64,000 bases of DNA, taken from assembly GCF_006439025.1 (NCBI RefSeq), contig NZ_RCYZ01000009.1:63868-127867 (forward strand), written 5' to 3'. The stretch is from Hymenobacter nivis. Its GTDB lineage: Bacteria > Bacteroidota > Bacteroidia > Cytophagales > Hymenobacteraceae. The notes under the pieces are model-generated. The model searched no databases. It was not told where the DNA came from and was given only the letters and a program-made list of their open reading frames with translations. The translations under genes and the position numbers were made by a program. Below are positions 48,983 through 57,948 of this stretch, in pieces. Each line of letters begins with the position of its first letter. Position 1 is the first letter of the stretch.

Positions 48983-49765
48983 TCAGGCCAAAACGGCGGG
49001 CTGCGGCGCCGTCTTGCGCAAAAACCGGCGCAAGTAGGCGTTGAAGCCCGCGGGGCGCTCCATCATCGGGGCGTGGCCGCAGTGGTCGAGGAAGGCCAGT
49101 TCGGCCGCGGGCAGCAGGCGGGCAAAGTCGTGGGCCACCGGCGGCGGGGTAATGGTGTCGTTCAGGCCCCACACCAGCAGCACCGGCACGTGGATGCGGT
49201 GCAGCTCCTTGGTGAGGTTGTGGCGCTGGGCCGAGCGCGCAATGGCGATGATGCGCAGGCACTTGGAATTGGAGTTGGTAATGCGAAAAATCTCATCCAC
49301 CAGCTCCTTGGTGGCCACGGCAGGGTCGTAGAAGGTGTAGGCCACCCGCTCCTGCACAAAGCCATAGTTACCGCGCTTCGGGAACGAGCCACCCATGCCG
49401 TCTTCAAACAAGCCGCTGCTGCCCGTGAGCACCAGCCGGCTCACCCGGTCCGGGTGGTCGAGGGTGTACACTAGGGCCACGTGTCCGCCCAGCGAGTTGC
49501 CCAGCACCGTGAAGGCCGCGGGCAGCTCCAGGGCCCCCACGAAGCCCTCCACGTAGCGCGCCAGGCCCGGCACGCCGGCTTGCGCCAGCGGCATCTCGTA
49601 GATGGGCAGCAGCGGAATGAGCACGCGGTAGTGTGGCCGAAAGGCGTCCACCACGTCGGCCCAGTTGCTGAGGGCCCCAAACAGGCCGTGCAGCAGGAGC
49701 AGCACGGGGCCCTCGCCCTCATCGACGTACTCGTAGCCTTGGCGGTGGTGGGTCTGCAATTCCAT
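48983..49765 (-). CDS. Alpha/beta hydrolase
   Basis: A 260-residue alpha/beta-hydrolase. LLLLHGLFGALSNW carries the oxyanion HG motif, VLGNSLGGHVAL the nucleophilic Ser, VWGLNDTITPP the acid and DHCGHAPMMERP the catalytic His. Substrate unknown; family includes esterases and haloalkane-type hydrolases. The start is set at ATG 49765 (MELQTHHRQGYEYVDEGEG); the upstream part of the frame overlaps the amidotransferase gene and is not coding. It follows that gene by 10 bases. Confidence 0.85.
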   Translation of the reverse strand: MELQTHHRQGYEYVDEGEGPVLLLLHGLFGALSNWADVVDAFRPHYRVLIPLLPIYEMPLAQAGVPGLARYVEGFVGALELPAAFTVLGNSLGGHVALVYTLDHPDRVSRLVLTGSSGLFEDGMGGSFPKRGNYGFVQERVAYTFYDPAVATKELVDEIFRITNSNSKCLRIIAIARSAQRHNLTKELHRIHVPVLLVWGLNDTITPPPVAHDFARLLPAAELAFLDHCGHAPMMERPAGFNAYLRRFLRKTAPQPAVLA

Positions 49766-49775
49766 GGAAATAATA

Positions 49776-50387
49776 CTAACCGGCCGCGGGGGGTGTGGGT
49801 TTCGCAATGTTACAAAACCGGAGCCAATTGGCCAACATTGCCCGGCCGTCGGGCGTGAGCAGTGCTTCGGGGTGAAACTGCACCCCAAACAGCGGCCAAG
49901 TGGCGTGGCGCAGGGCCATGAGCTCGGGCGGGCCGGCCCCCCCGGTGGTGCGGGCCAGCGCCACCAGCGCCGGGGGCAGCGGCTCGTGCAGCACCAGTGA
50001 GTGGTAGCGCGTGGCGGGCGTGACGGCCGGCAGGCCCGCCGCCAACGCCGCCCCCGGGGCCCACGCCACGTTGGATACCTTGCCGTGCATGGGCCGCGCC
50101 GCCCGCCCCAGCCGGGCCCCAAAAAACTCGCCCAGCGCTTGGTGGCCCAGGCATACGCCCAGCATGGGCACAAGCGCATGGTAATGGGCAATGACGGCCG
50201 GCATGACGCCCGCCGCCGCCGGCACGCCGGGCCCCGGCGAGAGCACAATGCCAGCCCAATCGGTGCGCTGCAGCTCGGCCAGGGTCACGTCGTTGCGGCG
50301 CACCACTACTTGGACCCCCAGCTGGCGCAGGTAGTCGGCCAGGGTGTGGGTGAAGGAATCGAAGTTGTCGAGCAGTAGCAGGGGCAC
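49776..50387 (-). CDS. Glutamine amidotransferase of the anthranilate/aminodeoxychorismate synthase type
   Basis: A 203-residue class I glutamine amidotransferase starting at GTG. LLLLDNFDSFTHTLADYL, GVCLGHQALGEFF with the nucleophilic Cys, and GVQFHPEALLTPDG with the His-Glu pair are all present. It provides ammonia to chorismate for anthranilate (TrpG) or p-aminobenzoate (PabA); no trpE or pabB gene is adjacent, so which it serves cannot be told. It begins 1 base after the cvpA stop and precedes the hydrolase by 10 bases, forming an operon. Confidence 0.88.
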   Translation of the reverse strand: MPLLLLDNFDSFTHTLADYLRQLGVQVVVRRNDVTLAELQRTDWAGIVLSPGPGVPAAAGVMPAVIAHYHALVPMLGVCLGHQALGEFFGARLGRAARPMHGKVSNVAWAPGAALAAGLPAVTPATRYHSLVLHEPLPPALVALARTTGGAGPPELMALRHATWPLFGVQFHPEALLTPDGRAMLANWLRFCNIAKPTPPAAG

Positions 50388-50388
50388 G

Positions 50389-50925
50389 CTAGTTTGTCGG
50401 GTGGGTGAACGCGGTTTTCATGCGCGTGAGCAGGCCCTTGGCCACGGGCAGCACGTAGGCCGTGGTGCGCAGGGCCAGCGGCGTGGCCTGCCGCACCACG
50501 GGCAGCACCTGCGAACCGGCCACCACCTGGGGCCCCAGCAGCGGCAGCCCGGCCAGGCCGGTGCCGTGCAGCAGCAGGCTCAGGCCGAGCAGCCACTTGA
50601 GTAGGCCCGCGGCCCCGCCCAGCAGGCTGTCCAAAAAGCCCAGCGGGGTGAGGTGCAGGGCCGTCTTCAGCAGGCCGCCCAGCCAGTGCACGCCCCACAG
50701 TATCAGCCCAAATACCAGTGCGAACGAAACCAGCGGCAGCAGCCCGTAGGCCTCGCCCACGTAGTGCCGCACCACCGGCACCGTGGCCGTAAGCAGGCTG
50801 AGGCCCCCTACCACGGCCAGCACAAACGCCAGCAGCGAGGCCACCTCCAGCACCAGCCCGCGCCGGAACCCCTTCACGGCCCCCACGCCCAGCACCAGCA
50901 GCAAAAGCAAGTCGAGGGCCGTCAT
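50389..50925 (-). CDS. CvpA family membrane protein
   Basis: A 178-residue membrane protein with about four transmembrane segments and the N-terminal pattern ALDLLLLLVLGVGAVKGFRRGLVLEVAS that identifies the CvpA/colicin V production family. CvpA is implicated in envelope homeostasis in other bacteria. It heads a three-gene unit with the amidotransferase and hydrolase. The start ATG at 50925 lies just after the repeat island at 50930-51030. Confidence 0.85.
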   Translation of the reverse strand: MTALDLLLLLVLGVGAVKGFRRGLVLEVASLLAFVLAVVGGLSLLTATVPVVRHYVGEAYGLLPLVSFALVFGLILWGVHWLGGLLKTALHLTPLGFLDSLLGGAAGLLKWLLGLSLLLHGTGLAGLPLLGPQVVAGSQVLPVVRQATPLALRTTAYVLPVAKGLLTRMKTAFTHPTN

Positions 50926-50929
50926 TTAT

Positions 50930-51030
50930 TCAATGCGTGAATTGGTGAATGAGTTGGCAAATGGGACCGTCATGCTGAACGCAGCGGAGTCGAAGCATAA
51001 CGGCCCCATTTACTGAGTTATCAATTCCTC
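50930..51030. repeat. Intergenic inverted repeat (island D) with dispersed-repeat tip
   Basis: AAATGGGACCGTCATGCT (50959-50976) and AGCATAACGGCCCCATTT (50994-51011) are inverted copies matching at 16 of 18 positions; the loop continues the CGTCATGCTGA...TCGAAGCAT unit seen at 24101-24191. Outside this core, words such as GTGAATTGGTGAATGAGTTGG extend the pairing imperfectly. It fills the gap between yqeY and cvpA and may act as the yqeY terminator. Confidence 0.65.
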
Positions 51031-51032
51031 AC

Positions 51033-51497
51033 CTATTGGTTGGTGTTGTTGAGCAGGTTGCTCACGACTTGGGAAATCAGTTTACCGTCGGCCTGGCCGC
51101 TTAGCTCGCGAGCGGCCACGCCCATCACCTTGCCCAAGTCGGACGGGCCCTGGGCCCCCACGCGCTGGATGATGTGCACGAGGCGCTCGACCAAATCGGC
51201 CTCGGTGAGCTGCTGGGGCAGGTATTCTTCGATGACGGCCAGTTCGGCCAGCTCGTTGCTTTCGAGGTCGGAGCGGAACTGCTCTTTGTAGATGGCGGCG
51301 GCGTCGCGGCGCTGCTTGGCGGCTTTGTTGAGGAGTTTCAGCTCGGCATCCGGGGTGAGGGCGGCGCCGTGGGCCCCTTCGGCGGTTTCGGCCAGCATGA
51401 TTTGCGACTTGATGGAGCGCAGGGCAGTGAGGCGCACCTTGTCTTTGGCCAGCATGGCTTGCTTGATGGCGGCGTCGAGGGTTTCTTTGAGGGGCAT
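51033..51497 (-). CDS. GatB/YqeY domain protein
   Basis: A 154-residue protein with the YqeY pattern: MPLKETLDAAIKQAMLAKDK, LTALRSIKSQIMLAE, and VIEEYLPQQLTEADLVERL with GPSDLGKVMGVAAREL near the C-terminus. YqeY relates to the tail domain of GatB and probably binds tRNA; its physiological role is not settled. The start is ATG 51497, with a TAATTTTG box at 51563-51570 on the minus strand serving it, so it is independent of the membrane protein gene upstream. Confidence 0.9.
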   Translation of the reverse strand: MPLKETLDAAIKQAMLAKDKVRLTALRSIKSQIMLAETAEGAHGAALTPDAELKLLNKAAKQRRDAAAIYKEQFRSDLESNELAELAVIEEYLPQQLTEADLVERLVHIIQRVGAQGPSDLGKVMGVAARELSGQADGKLISQVVSNLLNNTNQ

Positions 51498-51562
51498 GGC
51501 CGGGGAAGTTGGGGGTAAGGAAAGCGGCAAGCTTGGGGCCTGGGGGCCCCGGCTTGCCGCCG

Positions 51563-51570
51563 CAAAATTA
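51563..51570 (-). promoter_or_regulatory. Candidate -7 box of yqeY
   Basis: The minus strand reads TAATTTTG, an exact TAnnTTTG match, 66 bases before the ATG at 51497. Confidence 0.5.
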
Positions 51571-51594
51571 CGCCGCCGCGGGCCGGCCGCGCCT

Positions 51595-52617
51595 TCAGGC
51601 CCCCGCGCCGCCCGCCAGGGCCCCCAGCAGCGCCTGGGGCTGGTCGAGGTACAGCGCCAGGCGGCGCACGGTGCGGCGCGTGCCGTAGGGCCCCGCCACC
51701 ACCACGGGCGCGGCAAACGTGAGCAGCACGTTGGGGCTGGCTAGCAGCACCTTGGCGGCGTTTAGGGTATCGGGCGCGGGCGCCGGGGCCTCGCGGATGG
51801 CCGTGGCCACCACGGCCCCGCGGGGCACCGCCACCTCCCACGCAAAGCCCACCCGCACCACCAGCGCCCGGGGCCCCAGCAACAGCGGGCACAGCCGCAC
51901 GGCGTGGGTGTGGGCCACCAAAAGCAGCAGCGTATAGCCGCTGGCCAGCGTGAGCCAGTTGGCCGCCGCGGGGTGCCAGTGGCCCACCGCCAGGTGCGCC
52001 GCGGCGGTTTCGATGAGCGTGAGGAAGCCCGCTGTAGCCATCAAAGCCACGAAGCCCGACGTGCGGTGGCCGCTGAAGGCAGCGTGGGCCGGGCGCGCCT
52101 CCACCGGGGCCCACCAGCCCAGCACGGCGTAGCGCAGCATGTTGGTTTCGGCCACCAAAAAAACGCCCGGCAGGCCCAGCCCCTGCTCCAGGGCCCGGCC
52201 CAGGCTGGGGCCCCAGCTCAGGTGCCGCCGGGCGGCGCGGTAGGCCCGCCACAGGCGGCGCGCCCGGGCGGCAGCGGCCAGCAGCGCCGCGCCTTCCAGC
52301 AGCGCGGGCAGGAAGGCCAGGGCGCGCAACGGCTGCTGCCGGCTGGCGGGCAGCAGCCAGTACGCCAGCGCTAGGCAGGCCCCCACCGCCGCCCCTACCG
52401 TGCTGAGGGGCAAGCCGTAGCGCCGCACCACCAGCCAGTAGAATAGCGCCGGCACCACCACCAGCACATCGAACACCACGGCCGCCGGCAGCGCGGGGTA
52501 CTGGTAGAACACGGCCCGCGTGGCGATGGCGTGCTCGGTGGCCACGATGGCCAGCGCCAGCCCGGCAAACAGCAGCAGCGGCCGCAGGCGCGGGGCAACG
52601 GGCAGGGCGAGGGTCAT
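51595..52617 (-). CDS. Polytopic membrane protein of unknown function
   Basis: A 340-residue protein with about seven to eight hydrophobic segments, e.g. LRPLLLFAGLALAIVATEHA, VFDVLVVVPALFYWLVV, ALAFLPALLEGAALLAA and LLLLVAHTHAVRL, and a C-terminal soluble part (about 245-340) ending LALYLDQPQALL. It contains the conserved-looking GVFLVAETNMLRYAV stretch. I do not recognise a family. The start ATG at 52617 is chosen; upstream codons of the frame overlap pdxJ in antisense. It is divergent from pdxJ with no clear promoter box. Confidence 0.6.
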   Translation of the reverse strand: MTLALPVAPRLRPLLLFAGLALAIVATEHAIATRAVFYQYPALPAAVVFDVLVVVPALFYWLVVRRYGLPLSTVGAAVGACLALAYWLLPASRQQPLRALAFLPALLEGAALLAAAARARRLWRAYRAARRHLSWGPSLGRALEQGLGLPGVFLVAETNMLRYAVLGWWAPVEARPAHAAFSGHRTSGFVALMATAGFLTLIETAAAHLAVGHWHPAAANWLTLASGYTLLLLVAHTHAVRLCPLLLGPRALVVRVGFAWEVAVPRGAVVATAIREAPAPAPDTLNAAKVLLASPNVLLTFAAPVVVAGPYGTRRTVRRLALYLDQPQALLGALAGGAGA

Positions 52618-52729
52618 CAGAAAACGGGCAAAGTGGCAAACGCCGGGGCCGGCCGCCGGTTGTGACGGGACACGGAACGCCCGACCTTCGCGGCCGAGTC
52701 GTTTCTCCCGCAATATACCCCGCCCTGCC

Positions 52730-53446
52730 ATGACCAAGCTCAGCGTCAACATCAACAAAATTGCTACCCTGCGCAACGCCCGGGGCCCCCACGCCCGCCC
52801 CGATTTGCTGCAAGCCGCCCGCGACATCGAGCGCTTCGGGGCCGAGGGCATCACGGTGCACCCGCGGCCCGACGAGCGCCACATCCGCTACCAGGACGTG
52901 CACGACCTGCGCGATATTGTGACCACCGAGCTGAACGTGGAGGGCAACCCCACGCCCGATTTCCTGGCCCTGGTGCGCGCCGTGCGCCCCGCCCAGGTGA
53001 CGCTGGTGCCCGATGCGCCCGACGCCGTGACGTCCAACGCGGGCTGGGACACGGTGCGGCACCAAGCGTTTCTGCGCGATGTGGTGGCCGAACTGCACGC
53101 CCACGGCAGCCGCGTCAGCATTTTCCTCGACACCGACCTGGCCCTCGTGGACGCGGCGGCCACCACCGGCACCGACCGCATCGAGCTCTACACCGAGGCC
53201 TACGCCCGGCAGTACGCCGCCGGCCGCGAGGCCGCCGTGGGGCCCTATCGCGCCGCCGCCGCCCACGCCGGCCGCCTGGGCCTAGGCGTGAACGCCGGCC
53301 ACGACCTCGACCTCGACAACTTGGCCTACTTGCACCAGCAATTGCCCGAGCTCGACGAGGTGAGCATCGGCCACGCCCTGGTGGCCGATGCGCTGTACTT
53401 GGGCCTGGAAAACACCGTGCAGCTCTACAAGCGGCAGCTGCGCTAG
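52730..53446 (+). CDS. pdxJ: Pyridoxine 5'-phosphate synthase
   Basis: A 238-residue TIM-barrel enzyme that condenses 1-deoxyxylulose-5-phosphate with 3-amino-2-oxopropyl phosphate to pyridoxine phosphate, in the DXP-dependent vitamin B6 pathway. KLSVNINKIATLRNARG, GITVHPRPDERHI with the conserved His, VNAGHDLDLDNL and VSIGHALVADALYLGL match the family. The ATG at 52730 is the family start. Monocistronic and divergent from the membrane protein gene. Confidence 0.95.
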   Translation: MTKLSVNINKIATLRNARGPHARPDLLQAARDIERFGAEGITVHPRPDERHIRYQDVHDLRDIVTTELNVEGNPTPDFLALVRAVRPAQVTLVPDAPDAVTSNAGWDTVRHQAFLRDVVAELHAHGSRVSIFLDTDLALVDAAATTGTDRIELYTEAYARQYAAGREAAVGPYRAAAAHAGRLGLGVNAGHDLDLDNLAYLHQQLPELDEVSIGHALVADALYLGLENTVQLYKRQLR

Positions 53447-53485
53447 CCGGGCGCGGGGCCCCAGGCGCGCGGGCCCCGCGCCCGG
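53447..53485. terminator. G/C hairpin after pdxJ
   Basis: CCGGGCGCGGGGCCC (53447-53461) pairs perfectly with GGGCCCCGCGCCCGG (53471-53485). It begins directly after the pdxJ stop codon and has no T tract, so it may be an RNA-stabilising 3' hairpin rather than a classic terminator. Confidence 0.6.
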
Positions 53486-53568
53486 AAGCCCGCCCGCGGG
53501 GCCCCACGGGCGTTAGCGGCTCGCCGTCAATTGCCTGGGGCTTGCTGCGGCAAAAGCAGCGTTTCGCT

Positions 53569-53576
53569 TACCTTTA
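53569..53576 (+). promoter_or_regulatory. Candidate -7 box of the T9SS cargo gene
   Basis: TACCTTTA is one base from TAnnTTTG and lies 40 bases before the ATG at 53616. Confidence 0.45.
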
Positions 53577-53615
53577 GCCAGAGGCGTATTTTTCACATTT
53601 CTTCTACCCTTTTTT

Positions 53616-55808
53616 ATGTTGAAACCGCTACTCTTTGCCGCCGCGCCCGCCTGGGTCCGGCGCGGGCTGCTGGCGCTGGCGTTGCTGCCGGCCGTGGGGG
53701 CCCAGGCCCAGTCACTGTCGTACCTCCCCGGCGGCGCCGTGAGCGTGGCCGGCACCTACACCGACCTGGGCACGGCGGGCACGGCCATTGCCACGGCCAA
53801 CGCCGACGACGCCAACTCGGGGGCCCAAAACATTGGGTTTACGTTTAATTTCAACGGCACCGCATTCACGCAGTTTGTGCTGAACACCAACGGCTTCGTG
53901 CGGCTAGGAGCCACTGCGCCTTCGACCGGGGCCCTGTTCCTGAGCGAGACGGCGGCCAACGTTGACCCCATCCTCAGCCAAGACCCGGCGGACATCAATA
54001 TCCTGGCGCCGTTCAACATGGACCTGATGGCGGGCACGGCCGCGGGGGGCACTGAGTACCGGGTGGCCACCACGGGCACGCAGCCCAACCGCGTGTGCAC
54101 CGTGCAGTGGAAAAACGTGAGCGACAAGGCCGCCGTGGCCGCCACGCAGTACGCCAGCTTCAGCTTCCAGCTCAAGCTGTACGAAGCCGATAACACCATC
54201 GATTTCGTGTACGGGCCCACCGTGGCGGGCACGGGCACCCCCGATTTTCGCTACTCGGTGGTGGGCATCAAAGGTTCGGGGCTGGATAACGGCCAAACGG
54301 TACTGGCCGAAAAACCAGGCTCGAACCTGCCGTGGTCGGCCACTATGTTCCGCACGGGCTACTACCCTACTACGAACGTTTCCGCGACCACCTTCTCCAT
54401 CGATTACACCCACAACATTCGCGGCAACGTGCCGGCCGACCTGGGCCGCACGTACCGCTTCACCCAGCTGGGCGTGGTGGTGTACACGCTGGGCACGGTG
54501 GCCAGCTACGCCTCGCCGGTGGCCGTGCAGGCCCGGGTCTTCAACAACTCCGCCACCCCGCTCACCAACCTGCCCGTAACGCTGGCCGTGAGCGGGACCA
54601 CCACGTTCACCAATACCCAGACCGTGGCGTCGCTGGCTGCCGGGGCCTCGGCGCTGGTGACGTTTACCCCCTACCCCCTGTCGGCCACCAGCGGCACCAA
54701 TACCGTGGCCGTTTCGGTGCCCGCCACGGCCGCAGCACCCACTATTTCGCAAGCCGTCGCGCAGGCAATTTCGCCCACTAACCTGAGCTACCAGGCCCCT
54801 AACCTGGACGTTACCAACGGGGTGGGCCTGGCCCAGGCCGGCAATGTGGTGGCCGTGGGCTACCGCACCACTGGGCCAGCGGTGCTCACCACCGTTACCC
54901 CCACGTTTTACGGCAGTGGCACGGCGGGCTCGACCTACCAAGTGGTTGTGTACGCCGCGGCCACCGGCGGCCAGCCCGGCGCGGTGCTCTACACCTCGCC
55001 CGCACGGCCCCGGCCTTCGGCCAACGCCATCACCCCCGACGCGGTGGCCATTCCGAGCACGCCCGTGAGCGGCAGCTTTTTTGTGGGCGTTAAAACCATT
55101 GGGGCCGATAATATCGAGCTGGCCTACCAAGACGAGATTCCGCTCCGGGCAAGCACGTTCTTCCTCAGCACCGACGGCACCACGTGGAGCGACTTGAACG
55201 CACAGACCAACATTAGTCCCCGCCTGGCCATCGACGTGACGTTGGGCCCCGGCGCGGCCACCTGCGCCCCCGTAACGGCCCTCACCGCCACGCCCACCGG
55301 GGCCACCACCGCCACCGTGGCCTTCACGGCGGGCAGCGGCAACACCAGCTACACCGTGACCTACACGCCCGCCGGGGGTACGGCCCGCACCGTATCGCCA
55401 GCCCCCACGGCCTCGCCGGTGCTGCTCACGGGCCTCACTGGGGGCACCGCCTACACGGTATCGGTGGTGGGCAACTGCGGCGGCGGCACGGCCACGGCGG
55501 CCACCGCTACCTTCACCACCGGCGTGCCCACGGCCACGCGCAACGCGCTGGGCACCGGCGTGGTGGCCGCGTTTCCCAACCCCGCCAGCCGCGCCTTCAC
55601 CCTCAGCCTGCCCGCCATAGCCGGGGCCCGCACCGCCGCCGTGGCCCTGTACAATGCCCTCGGCCAGCAGATGCAGGCCCGTACCATCACCCTGGCCCCC
55701 GCTGGCACCCAGGCCCTGCTCGACGTGAGTAGCCTGGCCCCCGGCCTCTACACGGTACGCGTGCAGGCCGGCAGCCAATCGGCCAGCTTGCCCGTCACGC
55801 TGCAATAG
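53616..55808 (+). CDS. Secreted protein with fibronectin type III domain and T9SS sorting domain
   Basis: A 730-residue protein. A long basic-hydrophobic signal peptide (cleavage near GAQAQSLSY) leads to a Thr/Ala-rich beta-sandwich region with GFTFNFNGTAFTQFVLNTNG (about residues 75-95), further repeat-like beta domains and a fibronectin type III domain (about 550-640: APVTALTATPTGATTATVAF). The last about 75 residues (VVAAFPNPASRAFTLSLP, ALYNALGQQM, PGLYTVRVQAG) form a type A sorting domain of the type IX secretion system, so it should be exported across the outer membrane and attached to or released from the cell surface. No enzymatic domain is recognised; adhesion or matrix binding is likely. 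Confidence 0.88.
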   Translation: MLKPLLFAAAPAWVRRGLLALALLPAVGAQAQSLSYLPGGAVSVAGTYTDLGTAGTAIATANADDANSGAQNIGFTFNFNGTAFTQFVLNTNGFVRLGATAPSTGALFLSETAANVDPILSQDPADINILAPFNMDLMAGTAAGGTEYRVATTGTQPNRVCTVQWKNVSDKAAVAATQYASFSFQLKLYEADNTIDFVYGPTVAGTGTPDFRYSVVGIKGSGLDNGQTVLAEKPGSNLPWSATMFRTGYYPTTNVSATTFSIDYTHNIRGNVPADLGRTYRFTQLGVVVYTLGTVASYASPVAVQARVFNNSATPLTNLPVTLAVSGTTTFTNTQTVASLAAGASALVTFTPYPLSATSGTNTVAVSVPATAAAPTISQAVAQAISPTNLSYQAPNLDVTNGVGLAQAGNVVAVGYRTTGPAVLTTVTPTFYGSGTAGSTYQVVVYAAATGGQPGAVLYTSPARPRPSANAITPDAVAIPSTPVSGSFFVGVKTIGADNIELAYQDEIPLRASTFFLSTDGTTWSDLNAQTNISPRLAIDVTLGPGAATCAPVTALTATPTGATTATVAFTAGSGNTSYTVTYTPAGGTARTVSPAPTASPVLLTGLTGGTAYTVSVVGNCGGGTATAATATFTTGVPTATRNALGTGVVAAFPNPASRAFTLSLPAIAGARTAAVALYNALGQQMQARTITLAPAGTQALLDVSSLAPGLYTVRVQAGSQSASLPVTLQ

Positions 55809-55818
55809 GGCCCTGGGT

Positions 55819-55913
55819 CATTTAACAAGTAGCAGTTAACATTTAACAGCCGTTCCGCTAGCCAATTAGGCTGGTAGAACGGCTGTTAAATGTTAACTGC
55901 TACCTGTTAAATG
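55819..55913. repeat. Long inverted repeat made of TTTAAC words (island E)
   Basis: Arms of 37 bases (55819-55855 and 55877-55913) are complementary with a single mismatch. The left arm starts CATTTAACAAGTAGCAG and ends CAGCCGTTC; the 21-base centre contains AGCC-AATTA-GGCT. It lies between the convergent cargo gene and moxR, 3 bases from the latter's stop codon, and could be a bidirectional terminator. Confidence 0.75.
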
Positions 55914-55916
55914 AAA

Positions 55917-56924
<1,008 letters not shown>

Positions 56925-56971
56925 GTGAGTGGGGGCGCAAATTACGCCGCCGGCCCGGGGCCCCGGCCGCC

Positions 56972-57688
56972 CTAGGCGCGCAAGGCCTGAATTTGCTCCG
57001 TTAGAACCGCCATCACCCGCAGGCTTTCCTCGCGGGCAGAGGCCTGGTAGGCTTGGGCGGTGGGGCCGTCCTCCGCCTCCCAGGCAGCGAGGGCCCCCAG
57101 GGTTTCCAGGCGCGTCACCGAGCTCTCAATGCGGGCGTAGATGGCCTCCCACAGCTGCTGGTTCCAGGTAGGCTGTTGCAGCAGGTGCAGGCGCAGGTCG
57201 AGCAGGCCCATCACCACGGTAGCCAAGCGCGCTAACAGCTCCGATTCAGTCTCGCTGAACGTGCGGGCCTCGTGGCCAATCACGCAGAGCACACCGATGG
57301 GGTAGCCGGCCTCGGTGCGCAGCGTGTGGCCAGCGTAGAAGCCCAGGTTCAACCGCTTCACTAAGAAGGGGCTAATCAAGTCGCAGGGATGGTCGTGCAG
57401 GTTTTCAAAAACGGTGGTTTCCTCGCTTAGCATGGCCACCGAGCACAGGGTTTCGCCCCGGTCCACGCGGTCCATGTCCGGGGGCAACCCGTAGTTGAGG
57501 CCCATGCTCACCTCCTCTTCGTCCACAAAAGCCACGATGCCAATGGGCACGTTGAAGAGCTTGGCCGCCAAGCGCACCAGCTCCGAAAACGTTTCGTCCC
57601 GCATCGTATTCAGCAGTTGGTAAGGCCGCAACGCCTGCAAGCGCAACGCTTCATCAACAGGCAAAGGCGCAAGAGGAGTTATGTCCAT
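56972..57688 (-). CDS. GAF-domain protein
   Basis: A 238-residue cytoplasmic protein whose main feature is a GAF domain (about residues 30-165): ELVRLAAKLFNVPIGIVAFVD, GETLCSVAMLSEETTVFEN and GYPIGVLCVIGHEARTF. The C-terminal helical part (about 170-238) could dimerise. A Cys in ETLCSVA is at the position often conserved in stand-alone GAF proteins. GAF domains bind small molecules such as cyclic nucleotides or oxidants; ligand unknown. It precedes moxR by 47 bases and has its own promoter box, so it might regulate moxR (weak inference). Confidence 0.82.
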   Translation of the reverse strand: MDITPLAPLPVDEALRLQALRPYQLLNTMRDETFSELVRLAAKLFNVPIGIVAFVDEEEVSMGLNYGLPPDMDRVDRGETLCSVAMLSEETTVFENLHDHPCDLISPFLVKRLNLGFYAGHTLRTEAGYPIGVLCVIGHEARTFSETESELLARLATVVMGLLDLRLHLLQQPTWNQQLWEAIYARIESSVTRLETLGALAAWEAEDGPTAQAYQASAREESLRVMAVLTEQIQALRA

Positions 57689-57723
57689 ACAATTTTTTCC
57701 CGCTAAAGCACAAGGGTGTTACT

Positions 57724-57731
57724 CAAAGATA
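57724..57731 (-). promoter_or_regulatory. Candidate -7 box of the GAF gene
   Basis: The minus strand reads TATCTTTG, an exact TAnnTTTG match, 36 bases before the ATG at 57688. Confidence 0.5.
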
Positions 57732-57743
57732 CATCACTCCCGC

Positions 57744-57768
57744 CCCAGCCGCCAGCCGCCAGCCGCCA
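57744..57768. repeat. Short tandem 7-mer repeat
   Basis: CCAGCCG is repeated three times in tandem, followed by a partial copy, in the gap upstream of the GAF gene. The only perfect tandem repeat I see in the window. Confidence 0.5.
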
Positions 57769-57811
57769 AATAATGCTTTCCCCGCCCGCCGGGGCCCTTT
57801 TTTTTAAGCAC

Positions 57812-57844
57812 AAAGCCCCGCTTCCGGGCGGGAAGCGGGGCTTT
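57812..57844 (-). terminator. Terminator downstream of tRNA-Leu
   Basis: AAAGCCCCGCTTCC (57812-57825) pairs perfectly with GGAAGCGGGGCTTT (57831-57844). It lies 7 bases from the 3' end of the minus-strand tRNA-Leu. Confidence 0.75.
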
Positions 57845-57850
57845 GCATTG

Positions 57851-57933
57851 TACCGGAGACGGGGCTCGAACCCGTAAGCCCGTGAAGGCAAGGGATTTTA
57901 AGTCCCTCGTGTATACCATTCCACCACTCCGGC
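57851..57933 (-). tRNA. tRNA-Leu (anticodon UAA)
   Basis: On the minus strand the sequence folds as a class II tRNA: acceptor GCCGGAG with CTCCGGT, anticodon loop CTTAAAA containing UAA, a long variable arm (TGCCTTCACGGGCTTA region) and TTCGAGC T loop. Pair 1-72 is G-U. CCA is not encoded. It reads UUA and UUG codons. It follows a degenerate HNH gene by 15 bases. Confidence 0.9.
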
Positions 57934-57948
57934 ATCATCCTTTGTTTT

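Noticed and set aside
48983..50248. Long extension of the hydrolase frame to 421 residues
   Set aside because: The extra 160 residues overlap the amidotransferase gene in another frame and are Arg/Cys/Trp-rich; the hydrolase domain begins at the ATG at 49765.
51338..53266. Minus-strand frame of 642 residues opposite pdxJ and over the membrane protein gene
   Set aside because: Gly/Ala/Arg-rich shadow that overlaps three real genes in other frames and has no coherent domain.
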